Shown here piece after piece: positions 1-6,436 of a stretch of DNA of 7,587 nucleotides. Source of the DNA: Verrucomicrobiota bacterium (GTDB lineage: Bacteria; Verrucomicrobiota; Verrucomicrobiia; Opitutales; Opitutaceae); the NCBI GenBank assembly GCA_030916665.1, contig JAUPWC010000073.1, positions 1 through 7,587 of the forward strand, given 5' to 3'. The notes beneath the pieces were generated by a model, which was given only the letters and a program-made list of their open reading frames with translations, was not told the origin of the DNA and searched no databases. Numbering within the stretch: position 1 is the first letter of the stretch; each line of letters begins with the position of its first letter. A program made the translations under genes and the position numbers.

Positions 1-824
1 CCGGTGGCGCGGCGCGCGTCCTTGTCGTAGAGCACGCGGCTGACGATCGACTGCGGGCGCAGCGTGAGGTTGCCGGTGGCGACTGCGGCGGGAAGCGTGG
101 CCGACTGCGTGCTGAAGTAGGCGCCGAAGGGGCAGCCGAGCCAGCATTTGTCGCGGAATTGGCATTTGACGCGTCCGGCGTGCGGCTGGCTGAGGTTGGC
201 GAGCCGCCCCATGATGAGACGGCGGTGTCCGCCGAACTGGCTGCGCAGACGGGCGGCGACGTCCTTCTCGACACAGTTGAGATCGAAGGGCGGCAGGAAT
301 TTGCCGTCGGGCAACTGAGGCAGTCCCTCGATCGAGCCGCTGATGCCGGCGAAGGTCTCGACGTGGTCATACCAGGGCGCGAGATCGGCGTAGCGGATCG
401 GCCAGTCGGTCGCGATGCCTTCCTTGGCGTTGGCCTCGAAGTCGAAATCGCTCCAGCGATAGCTGTGGCGGCCCCAGAGCAGGGAGCGTCCGCCGACCTG
501 GTAGCCGCGGAACCAGTCGAAGGGCTTCACCTCGGTGTAGGGGCAGTCCTGTTCGTCGGCCCACCATTCGGCGTTGGCCTCGTGGAGGAGGTCGCGATTG
601 AGGATCGGACGCTCGGCGATGAGTTCGCGCGCCTTCTTGCCCCGGTGGGGCAGTTCCCACGGCGCCTTGAGCGCGTTCGGGTAGCCGGTGATGTGCTCGA
701 CGTTCGGTCCGCGCTCGAGGAGCAGGACCTTCAGACCTTTTTCAGTGAGTTCCTTCGCCGCCCAGCCGCCGGAAATGCCGGAGCCGACGACGATGGCGTC
801 ATACGTATGCGTGGAAACTGCCAT
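1..824 (-). CDS. GMC family FAD-dependent oxidoreductase, N-terminal part (cut by left edge)
   Basis: Only the first 274 codons lie in the window; the C-terminal catalytic half lies beyond position 1. The ATG at 824 starts six residues before the first beta strand of a Rossmann fold. The FAD motif GSGISG is at residues 14-19, with the ADP-ribose-binding acid in LLLERG (E37). The GMC N-terminal signature VGGRSLLWGRHSYRW spans 110-124. A cysteine group (C221, C227, C231 in the CQFRDKCWLGCPFGA stretch) resembles the Cys-rich region of sugar and gluconate dehydrogenase large subunits, where it can hold an Fe-S cluster; that role here is inference. There is no signal peptide, so if it acts in the periplasm it would need a Tat-carrying partner subunit, as in known three-subunit sugar dehydrogenases. 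It is the last visible gene of the sugar operon, 141 bases after the Tat-Gfo/Idh gene. It probably oxidises a sugar or glycoside; the substrate is unknown. No Shine-Dalgarno is present; CACCCCACCCC precedes the ATG. Confidence 0.9.
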   Translation of the reverse strand, partial: MAVSTHTYDAIVVGSGISGGWAAKELTEKGLKVLLLERGPNVEHITGYPNALKAPWELPHRGKKARELIAERPILNRDLLHEANAEWWADEQDCPYTEVKPFDWFRGYQVGGRSLLWGRHSYRWSDFDFEANAKEGIATDWPIRYADLAPWYDHVETFAGISGSIEGLPQLPDGKFLPPFDLNCVEKDVAARLRSQFGGHRRLIMGRLANLSQPHAGRVKCQFRDKCWLGCPFGAYFSTQSATLPAAVATGNLTLRPQSIVSRVLYDKDARRAT

Positions 825-888
825 GGGGTGGGGTGCGGCTTATGGAGGCCATGATTCGTCCGGAAGCAACCGGAGAAATTTGCGGCGT

Positions 889-910
889 GCTGGTCCTGAT
901 TAGGACCAGC
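889..910. promoter_or_regulatory. Perfect inverted repeat, possible operator or stem-loop ahead of the GMC gene
   Basis: A perfect 9-base inverted repeat (GCTGGTCCT, loop GATT, AGGACCAGC) lies in the 141-base gap between the Tat-Gfo/Idh stop and the GMC start, 65 bases upstream of the GMC ATG. No T-run follows on either strand, so it is not a standard intrinsic terminator. A transcription-factor operator, an mRNA-processing or stability hairpin, or a U-less attenuator are all possible. A weaker GC-rich hairpin (GCGCG, loop CAAT, CGCGC, at 934-947) sits closer to the preceding gene's stop. The rest of the gap shows no convincing promoter. Confidence 0.4.
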
Positions 911-965
911 GTCTCGTCCATCGACATCAAGGCGCGCGCAATCGCGCTGCCCACCACGAACCCGC

Positions 966-2135
966 TTACGCGATCTTCTTCGCCGCGGCCTGGGCTTTGA
1001 GGCAGAGTTCGGCGGCCTTGAAGGCGTGGGCCTGGGTCATGGCCTTCTCGGTGCGGTTGAGGCAGTCGAGGATCAGTTCGCCAAAGAAGCGAAAGCCGAC
1101 CTGGCCGGCCACGTTGAGGTAGCGCTCGCCCTGCTGGTCCACGATATAGACGTTGTCACCCTGCTTGTCGCGGCCGACGTCCACGTATTTGCGGAGCTCG
1201 ATGTAGCCCTTCTCGCCCATGATGATGGTGCGGCCGTCGCCCCAGGTGCTGAGGCCCTTCGGGGTGAACCAGTCCACGCGGACGTAGTTCGTCGCGCCGT
1301 TGTTGCCGAGCAAGTTGGCCTCGCCGAAATCCTCCAGGCCCGGCTTGTCAGGATGCGCGTAGTTGGCGACAGCGGCGTGCTGGATGGTGGCGTCGGTCGC
1401 GCCGGTGTAGGTGAGGAATTGCTCGAACTGGTGCGAGCCGATGTCGCAGAGGATGCCGCCGTAGCTGTCGTGGTCGTAGAACCAATCGGGCCGGCCCGTG
1501 CCCTCGCGGTGCGGTCCGAGACCGATGACCTGCAGCACGCGGCCGATGGCGCCGTCGCGCACGAGGTCGGTGGCGAACATCGCGGACTCCACGTGCAGGC
1601 GCTCGCTGTAATAGACCATGAACTTCTTGCCGGTGGCGACGGCAACCTTCCGCGCCTCGTCGAGCTGGGCGAGCGTGGTGAAGGGCGGCTTGTCGGTGAA
1701 GTAATCCTTGCCGGCCTGCATGACCTTGCAGCCCATCGGGCCGCGGAATTTCGGGATTGGCGCGGTGGTGACGAGCTTCACCTCGGGATCGGCGAGGATC
1801 TCGTCGAGCGAGCGGGCGACCTTGGTGCCGGGGAACTGCTTGAGGAAGTTCTCCAGCTTCTTCGGGTCAGGCTCGTGGACCCACTTGAGCGTGCCGCCGG
1901 CCTCGGTGAGGCCGTTGCACTGGCCGTAGATGTGGCCGTGGTCGAGGTGGGCGGCGGCGAAGACGAATTCGCCGGGCTTCACGACCGGGTTGGGTTTGCC
2001 CTTGGGGGCGTAATTCATGCCGTCGGCTTTCTGGGTGCTCATGGCGGGAGAGGTTTGGGCGGAGGAGGAGACCGCGACGGTGGCGGCACCGGCGGCAAGG
2101 GTTTTGATAAAATGGCGGCGGGGCAGGTCGGTCAC
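966..2135 (-). CDS. Tat-exported Gfo/Idh/MocA family protein with atypical nucleotide-binding region
   Basis: This 389-residue protein belongs to the Gfo/Idh/MocA superfamily, whose members are mostly NAD(P)-dependent sugar or polyol oxidoreductases. I chose the GTG at 2135 because it places a twin-arginine signal at the extreme N-terminus: R6-R7-H-F-I-K, a hydrophobic Ala-rich stretch, then SSSAQ near residues 23-27. An upstream TTG at 2234 would bury the signal behind 33 extra residues. The region that normally holds GxGxxG instead reads AAAHLDHGHIYGQ (HLDHGH at 63-68). DKP (148-150) replaces the usual EKP. The C-terminal domain keeps GGILCDIGSHQFEQ, with candidate catalytic D231 and H235. 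Precedents for Tat-exported family members are Zymomonas glucose-fructose oxidoreductase and GH109 glycosidases. It follows the DUF6807 gene after 95 bases and precedes the GMC gene, suggesting a shared periplasmic sugar pathway. The fold is well supported; whether it oxidises, eliminates or hydrolyses is open. Confidence 0.88.
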   Translation of the reverse strand: MTDLPRRHFIKTLAAGAATVAVSSSAQTSPAMSTQKADGMNYAPKGKPNPVVKPGEFVFAAAHLDHGHIYGQCNGLTEAGGTLKWVHEPDPKKLENFLKQFPGTKVARSLDEILADPEVKLVTTAPIPKFRGPMGCKVMQAGKDYFTDKPPFTTLAQLDEARKVAVATGKKFMVYYSERLHVESAMFATDLVRDGAIGRVLQVIGLGPHREGTGRPDWFYDHDSYGGILCDIGSHQFEQFLTYTGATDATIQHAAVANYAHPDKPGLEDFGEANLLGNNGATNYVRVDWFTPKGLSTWGDGRTIIMGEKGYIELRKYVDVGRDKQGDNVYIVDQQGERYLNVAGQVGFRFFGELILDCLNRTEKAMTQAHAFKAAELCLKAQAAAKKIA

Positions 2136-2230
2136 GGAAGGATGGGGTAAAGCGGAGCGACGCCAACCTGGCACTTGGTGAACCGTTTGAGCGAGCTTCG
2201 CCTTGGTGGACAGTTCAACAGCCGCGCGGA

Positions 2231-3427
2231 TCAATTCGCCGTCACCGTGGCGAGAGCCGGCCGGGCGTAGGCCTGCCAGCAGGCCTCGAGCAACGCGCCG
2301 TCAGCGGCACCATCCGTCACGACGAAGCGGTAGCGCATAACGTAGGGTGTGCCCGGCTCGATGCGGAACTCGCCCAGCTGCGAGGGAGCGAAACACACGA
2401 ACGGTTCGGTCGGGTGCAGGCGCAACGGCTGCGGTGCGCGGAAATTGTCCGGGTGGCCGAGAATGCCGACGCCCGCGAGTGCGCCGTCGCTCCGGCCGCC
2501 GATGTGGACCCAGCGGGCGCGGCTCGTGTTACCCTTCACGCGGTCGGTCTCGCCCTCGGAGGTGAGGTAGGTCGCGTTGTCCTTGCCGTTCCAGCCGTCG
2601 TGCCCGCGGAAGCCGAGGCCGCCGTAGCGGTATTCGGGCAGGATGAGCGGGTCGGCGGTGGCGCAGGTCTGCGTGATGACGAGGTCGAAGACGCGCATCG
2701 GCTTCGCACCGGCGGCCACCTCGTAAACCGTGACCTCCCAGGATTCGTTCAGCGCGGTGACGGGCATAGGGGCCGAGAGGTCGATCTGCCGCTGCTGGGC
2801 CACGAAACCGGCATGCACGGGGCCGCTCCAGGTGCGCACAAGTTCGGCGAACTCCACCTTCCCGGTGAGCTGCCCCATGTTCCAGAAATCGGGTGCGCGC
2901 CCCTGAAACTGCGTCTTGGTCCACGGCGCCCAGATGCCGTGGTGGTGCAGGTGATCGGCCGGGTAGCTGCCGGTGATGACCGTCCCCGCGGGCGAACGCA
3001 CCGGATGGATGTGACCGCTGCGGAGGAATTTTTTGTCCACCTTGTCGTTGGGCAGCGGCTCTTCCGCGGTCCAGTAGTCGAGCACGGGCTTGCCCCGCAC
3101 GCGGAGCCTTACCTGGCCGTCGGCGGTTTCGCTCTCGGCATCCACTGCGGAAAAATCCACCGGCCGCAGCGTGAACACGGGGGCCTCGCCGGCCCGCACG
3201 TAGGGGAGCACGAAACATGCCGTGCCGTCGCCCGCCACCTGCACGGAGAACGCGCCCGACGGACCATTGACAAAGACATTGCGTGAGACCGCCGCGGGCA
3301 TCGGAAACGACACGACCAAGGCCGCGCGGTCGGTCTCGGCCGCCGGCACGGCAACGCGCCAGTTGGCGGCGAAAGCCAGTCCGGGCAGAAGGGCGACGTA
3401 GGCGAGGAGGCGGGGCAGGCAGCGCAT
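2231..3427 (-). CDS. Secreted DUF6807 (PmoA-like) family protein
   Basis: This 398-residue protein starts with a clear Sec signal peptide: MRCLPRLL, a hydrophobic core, and likely cleavage after A20 in GLAFA. The body matches the DUF6807 family, often named 'PmoA family protein' although it has no real link to methane monooxygenase. Family-like landmarks are an IHPVRSPAG stretch (140-148), the His cluster ADHLHHHGIWAPW (157-169), NESWEV (227-232), EYRYGGLGFRG (265-275), RARWVHIGG (303-311) and GHPDNFRAPQPLRLHP (324-339). The conserved histidines and tyrosine could form a metal or sugar site; no activity is established that I know of. In Verrucomicrobiota, Planctomycetota and Bacteroidota such genes often sit near Gfo/Idh/MocA and sugar genes, as here. 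It is 30 bases downstream of the MFS gene, so co-transcription is likely. The start is ATG with no Shine-Dalgarno; AACCCCGTACCTCC lies just before it. Family assignment is confident; function unknown. Confidence 0.88.
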   Translation of the reverse strand: MRCLPRLLAYVALLPGLAFAANWRVAVPAAETDRAALVVSFPMPAAVSRNVFVNGPSGAFSVQVAGDGTACFVLPYVRAGEAPVFTLRPVDFSAVDAESETADGQVRLRVRGKPVLDYWTAEEPLPNDKVDKKFLRSGHIHPVRSPAGTVITGSYPADHLHHHGIWAPWTKTQFQGRAPDFWNMGQLTGKVEFAELVRTWSGPVHAGFVAQQRQIDLSAPMPVTALNESWEVTVYEVAAGAKPMRVFDLVITQTCATADPLILPEYRYGGLGFRGHDGWNGKDNATYLTSEGETDRVKGNTSRARWVHIGGRSDGALAGVGILGHPDNFRAPQPLRLHPTEPFVCFAPSQLGEFRIEPGTPYVMRYRFVVTDGAADGALLEACWQAYARPALATVTAN

Positions 3428-3457
3428 GGAGGTACGGGGTTAATGCGGTCGGGAGGC

Positions 3458-4726
3458 TCACTCAGGCAGCGGCTTGCCTCTTGTTTCGGGGGCGAACCAG
3501 ATGATGACCAGGCCGAAGACATAGACGAGCGAGATGACCGCGCCGGCCTGGGCATAGCTGCCGTGGAAGGTCTGCATCAGTGCGCCCATCTGGAGCGCGC
3601 CGACCGCGGCGAGGAGGCGCCCGGCGTTGAAGGACAGGCCCTGCGCGGTGGCGCGCACCCGGGTGGGGAAGAGCTCCGGCAGGTAGAGCGGCATCCAGCC
3701 GTAGAAGGCGGCGGTGATCGCCCCGACCACAAAGGTGAGGGTGAGGAACGAAGTGCCGTAGCTGTCGATGCCCCGGAAGAGCCACGCACAGGTGAGCAGC
3801 GAGCCGAGGCAGAGCAGAAAATAGGCGGGACGCCGGCCGAGCAGGCCGCCGAGCCACGCGCCGAGGAGGCAACCGACGACCGAGCCCATGGCGGACAGAA
3901 ACTGGGTGTAGGCCTTGGCCTTGGGTAGCTCGGGACCGGCCATCTTGTCGGCCCACAGCGGGAGCCACTGCACCGAGCCCCAGGTGCCAATGAGGGCGAC
4001 CGAGGCGAGCAGAGTGGCAATCAGGAGCGGCTTGATCAGGGCCGGGGAGGAGAAGATCTCCTTCATCGGTTGGGTGGGCTTGGCCGCCGCGGTCTGCTGC
4101 CATTTCTCGGACTCCGGCACGAAGAGCCGCACCAAGAAAGTGAGCGCAGCCGGCAACGCGCCGATCACGACGACATAGCGCCAGGTTTCCTGCGTCACCG
4201 CGTAGAACATGCCGACGCAGGCAATGAGGGCGAAGCCGACGTTGGCGGCGGCTCCGATGATGCCTGCGAGCATCGGCCGGTTCTTCTCGGGCCAGACTTC
4301 CATCACAAGCGCGACGCCCAGGGCCCATTCGCCACCCATTCCGAGGGCGGCGATGAAGCGGAGCGCGGCGAGGTGCCAGGGCTCGGCCGCGAAATAGACG
4401 AGTCCGGTGAAGACCGAATAACAGAGGATCGCCATGCTCATGGCGCGGACACGGCCGACTTTGTCACCGAGCCAGCCGAAGAGCAGGCCTCCGCCGGCGG
4501 CACCGAGCAGGAAGGTGGCGGTCACCCAGCCCATCCAAAAGCCGACAAACTTGTCGTCCACGATGCCGGACGCCGCCTGCATCTGCTGGAGGGCGGGGCG
4601 GGCCACGAGGGGAAAGATGCCCATTTCGAGGCCGTCAAACATCCAGCCGAGAAAGGCGGCGAGGAGAACCATGCCGCGGGCCTTGCCGCTGGCGTTGGTG
4701 GAGGTGGGAGCTTCGGGTGACGTCAT
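3458..4726 (-). CDS. MFS transporter, metabolite:H+ symporter type
   Basis: This 422-residue inner-membrane carrier is hydrophobic throughout and of normal MFS length, consistent with 12 membrane segments. The first segment (about 19-42) carries the acidic FDGLE pair (D31, E34) seen in sugar/organic-acid symporters. The signature loop between segments 2 and 3 reads GWLGDKVGRVR (84-94). GMGGEWALG (129-137) and PELFPTRVRATAQG (350-363) match the sialate/aromatic-acid and SP-related branches, and the tail ends PETRGKPLPE. The central loop is about residues 203-230. It most likely imports a small sugar derivative or acid with protons; the substrate cannot be deduced. It lies 85 bases after the cytoplasmic Gfo/Idh gene and 30 bases before the secreted DUF6807 gene, so it probably delivers the product of the periplasmic steps to the cytoplasm. 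The ATG at 4726 has no Shine-Dalgarno; CCTACCCCTA precedes it. Confidence 0.93.
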   Translation of the reverse strand: MTSPEAPTSTNASGKARGMVLLAAFLGWMFDGLEMGIFPLVARPALQQMQAASGIVDDKFVGFWMGWVTATFLLGAAGGGLLFGWLGDKVGRVRAMSMAILCYSVFTGLVYFAAEPWHLAALRFIAALGMGGEWALGVALVMEVWPEKNRPMLAGIIGAAANVGFALIACVGMFYAVTQETWRYVVVIGALPAALTFLVRLFVPESEKWQQTAAAKPTQPMKEIFSSPALIKPLLIATLLASVALIGTWGSVQWLPLWADKMAGPELPKAKAYTQFLSAMGSVVGCLLGAWLGGLLGRRPAYFLLCLGSLLTCAWLFRGIDSYGTSFLTLTFVVGAITAAFYGWMPLYLPELFPTRVRATAQGLSFNAGRLLAAVGALQMGALMQTFHGSYAQAGAVISLVYVFGLVIIWFAPETRGKPLPE

Positions 4727-4811
4727 TAGGGGTAGGCTGTGGGGTGACGGTGCGTGGAAATTAAACGAATCCGAGCGCGGGTGCGGTTACGCGGTTAAGC
4801 GAGAGTGGCGC

Positions 4812-5855
4812 TCATACCTTCATCGCCTTGCCGGCCTTGGCGGATTCGTAGATGGCGTGGACGAGGGCGACGGCCTTGCGGCCTTCGCGGGCTCCGATGG
4901 CGGGCGGGCGATTGTCGCGCACGGCTTCGACGAGGTCGCCGATCTGGCGCAGGTGGCCGGCCAGCGAAATACCGCCGGGCACGGAAGAACCGGAGCCGAG
5001 CGCGTCGTCACGCTTCGCGTTGCGGATGGCGTCGTCGCCGGGGTCCGTCTTGGCGAAGTCCCAGCGCGCGATGAAGTCGTCCTCCAGGCAGATGGAGCCG
5101 GTCTCGCCGCAGAGTTCGATGCGCCGCGACCAGCCGGGCCAGAGCGCGGTGCTGGCCTCGATCGTGCCGAGCGCACCGTCGGCAAACTGCAGGGCCGCGA
5201 CGGTCGTGTCGTCAGCTTGGATGCCGGTGTGGACGCGGCGCGCGAAGCGTCCGGATACCTCGACCGGCAGACCGGCGAACCACTGCAGCAGATCGACGCC
5301 GTGGATGGCCTGGTTCATGAGCGCGCCGCCGCCATCGAGATCCCAGGTGCCTTTCCAGGCGGTCTTGTAGTATTCGACGGTGCGGTGCCACTTCACGTAG
5401 GCGCTCGCGAGGACCATGCGGCCGAGGCGGCCGGCGTCCACCGCGGCCTTCACTTTTTGCGCACCGGCGCCGAAGCGGCCTTGGAAAATTGCGGCGACCT
5501 TCACGCCGTGCTGCTCGGCCGCCGCGATGATCTGGTCGCAACGGGCGGGCGTGATCTCGAGCGGTTTCTCGACGACGACATGTTTGCCGGCGCGGATCGC
5601 AGTGAGCGCGGGATCGAGGTGCGCGCCGCTGGGCGTGGTGACGTTGAGCACCTGGACATCGTCGCGCGCCACCATTTCCTCGACGGTGGCGGTGATGACG
5701 GGGATGCCGTGCTTGGCCGCGAAGGCGACTCCACGATCGGCGGAGCGGCTCACCACGCCGGCGAGTCTGGCGCCGGGCGTCTGGGCGATGGCCTGGGCGT
5801 GGTATCCGGCGATCATGCCGGTGCCGACAACCGCGAATCCGAGAGGGGAGGACAT
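4812..5855 (-). CDS. Gfo/Idh/MocA family NAD(P)-dependent oxidoreductase, cytoplasmic
   Basis: This 347-residue enzyme is a canonical Gfo/Idh/MocA dehydrogenase. The dinucleotide motif VVGTGMIAG is at residues 9-17, right after the start. VVEKPLE, with the catalytic-type lysine K97, is at 94-100. The substrate domain carries WDLDGGGALMNQAIHGVDLL (171-190), in which N181, H185 and D188 occupy the usual active-site positions. There is no signal peptide, so it should be cytoplasmic, unlike the Tat-tagged paralogue in the same operon. I use the ATG at 5855 because the Rossmann strand begins six residues later; an in-frame TTG at 5891 would add 12 residues and run into the repeat element. It is the first gene of the proposed operon. 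By family knowledge it would oxidise or reduce a sugar, inositol or keto-sugar; which one is unknown. No Shine-Dalgarno is visible, and I see no convincing promoter: a TTGACC at 5920-5925 (minus strand) lacks a good -10. Confidence 0.92.
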   Translation of the reverse strand: MSSPLGFAVVGTGMIAGYHAQAIAQTPGARLAGVVSRSADRGVAFAAKHGIPVITATVEEMVARDDVQVLNVTTPSGAHLDPALTAIRAGKHVVVEKPLEITPARCDQIIAAAEQHGVKVAAIFQGRFGAGAQKVKAAVDAGRLGRMVLASAYVKWHRTVEYYKTAWKGTWDLDGGGALMNQAIHGVDLLQWFAGLPVEVSGRFARRVHTGIQADDTTVAALQFADGALGTIEASTALWPGWSRRIELCGETGSICLEDDFIARWDFAKTDPGDDAIRNAKRDDALGSGSSVPGGISLAGHLRQIGDLVEAVRDNRPPAIGAREGRKAVALVHAIYESAKAGKAMKV

Positions 5856-5875
5856 GGATTTAAGCAGAGGGATTA

Positions 5876-5979
5876 ACCACGAAATACACAAAAGACACGA
5901 AAGGTGAGACGGAGGCTGTGGTCAAAGACGGTCTGGGTTTCAATTTCTGGAATTTCGTGTGTTTGGTGTGTTTCGTGGT
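5876..5979. repeat. Imperfect inverted repeat with ACCACGAAA / ACACGAAA arms (dispersed-repeat-like)
   Basis: Two 27-base arms (5876-5902 and 5953-5979) are reverse complements at 24 of 27 positions by hand alignment and enclose a 50-base centre. Each arm is itself repetitive: ACCACGAAA, a ten-base A/C-rich middle, then ACACGAAA. The element nearly fills the 132-base gap between the DUF1801 stop and the cytoplasmic Gfo/Idh start and is far more AT-rich than its surroundings. I recall similar ACCACGAA-rich repeats recurring between genes in several environmental bacterial genomes, including Verrucomicrobiota; that is memory, not a search. It could form a long hairpin at the 3' end of the DUF1801 transcript (an mRNA-stability or terminator-like role), or be a small non-autonomous mobile element. 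It encodes no transposase, and I saw no clear target-site duplication. Confidence 0.7.
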
Positions 5980-5987
5980 GGCAGGGC

Positions 5988-6374
5988 TTAGGTCCGCCAT
6001 TTGCCGTCCTTCTCGACGCTTTCCGTGACGCGATGTTTCACGAGGCGGCGGATAAGGGCGGCGGGCACGGGCTGGTCGAGCGGGAAGCGGACGGTCGAGC
6101 CGGAAGCCTCGTGTTTCGCGAGTTCCTTCTTGAAAGCGCGAACGGTGGGTGTGCCCGGGAAGAGGCTGACGTGGTTCTTGAAGGCGGCATACATCACCAG
6201 AATACGCTTATACGAATGCGCCGGCATGCCCCATTTGAGGCATTCAACGGCCCCGGGCGCGGCTTCCCGGGCGATTTCCCGCAGCTCGCGCAGACGTGGT
6301 CGGGCGCGCTGGTCGGCGGAGGAGATATATTCGGCCACGGTCTTGGGACGGGCGGAGGCTTTAGGGGGAGCCAT
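5988..6374 (-). CDS. DUF1801 domain protein (YdhG-like)
   Basis: This 128-residue soluble protein carries a DUF1801 domain over most of its length. It opens with TVAEYISSADQRARPRLREL (12-31), continues through CLKWGMPAH (45-53, matching the family's xYGMPA turn) and YAAFKNHVSLFP (62-73), and closes with STVRFPLDQPVPAALIRRLV (93-112). These match the YdhG family, in which the Bacillus subtilis member is described as a frataxin-like iron chaperone; many members remain uncharacterised, so iron handling here is only a possibility. I chose the ATG at 6374: it lies 11 bases after a good -10 element, gives the usual family length, and is preceded by ACACCCC. A longer open frame back to 6500 adds 42 low-complexity residues and would start upstream of that promoter. 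It seems to be a separate unit from both the ffh side and the sugar operon. Confidence 0.85.
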   Translation of the reverse strand: MAPPKASARPKTVAEYISSADQRARPRLRELREIAREAAPGAVECLKWGMPAHSYKRILVMYAAFKNHVSLFPGTPTVRAFKKELAKHEASGSTVRFPLDQPVPAALIRRLVKHRVTESVEKDGKWRT

Positions 6375-6385
6375 GGGGTGTCGTG

Positions 6386-6413
6386 GGTATAGCCGCGCCG
6401 GGGCACGCGTCAA
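6386..6413 (-). promoter_or_regulatory. Predicted sigma70-type promoter for the DUF1801 gene
   Basis: On the minus strand TTGACG (6408-6413) matches five of six -35 consensus bases. After a 16-base spacer comes TATACC (6386-6391), matching four of six -10 bases. Only 11 bases separate the -10 from the ATG at 6374, so transcription would start about five bases before the start codon, giving a nearly leaderless mRNA. Prediction by eye only. Confidence 0.45.
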
Positions 6414-6436
6414 ACGCGGGCTTTGGTGGTTTGTGT

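Noticed and set aside
159..854. Plus-strand open frame opposite the GMC gene
   Set aside because: The minus strand encodes the FAD-binding and GMC signatures over the same bases; the plus frame has no recognisable features.
1026..2150. Plus-strand open frame opposite the Tat-Gfo/Idh gene
   Set aside because: It is rich in Val, Ala, Gly, Asp and His with no motif, the usual antisense shadow of a GC-rich gene. The minus strand has clear family motifs.
2136..2230. Repeated CACCAAG and a short GCGA/TCGC hairpin upstream of the Tat-Gfo/Idh gene
   Set aside because: The stem has four base pairs and the repeat seven bases, with no promoter-like context. I see nothing supportable in this gap.
2136..2234. 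N-terminal extension of the Tat-Gfo/Idh gene to a TTG at 2234
   Set aside because: It would place 33 unrelated residues before the twin-arginine signal, which must be near the N-terminus to work.
2414..3286. Plus-strand open frame opposite the DUF6807 gene
   Set aside because: Low-information composition, no domain, wholly inside a well-supported gene.
4783..4797. Direct repeat GCGGTTA / GCGGTTA in the gap before the MFS gene
   Set aside because: Two seven-base copies in GC-rich DNA are too short to separate from chance, and no symmetry suggests an operator.
4434..5876. Long open frame on the plus strand (about 480 codons)
   Set aside because: It runs antisense across the MFS gene, the intergenic gap and the Gfo/Idh gene. 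It has no recognisable domain and a composition typical of the complement of high-GC coding sequence.
5856..5891. N-terminal extension of the cytoplasmic Gfo/Idh gene to a TTG at 5891
   Set aside because: It adds 12 residues before the Rossmann strand and reads into the repeat arm; the ATG at 5855 fits the family.
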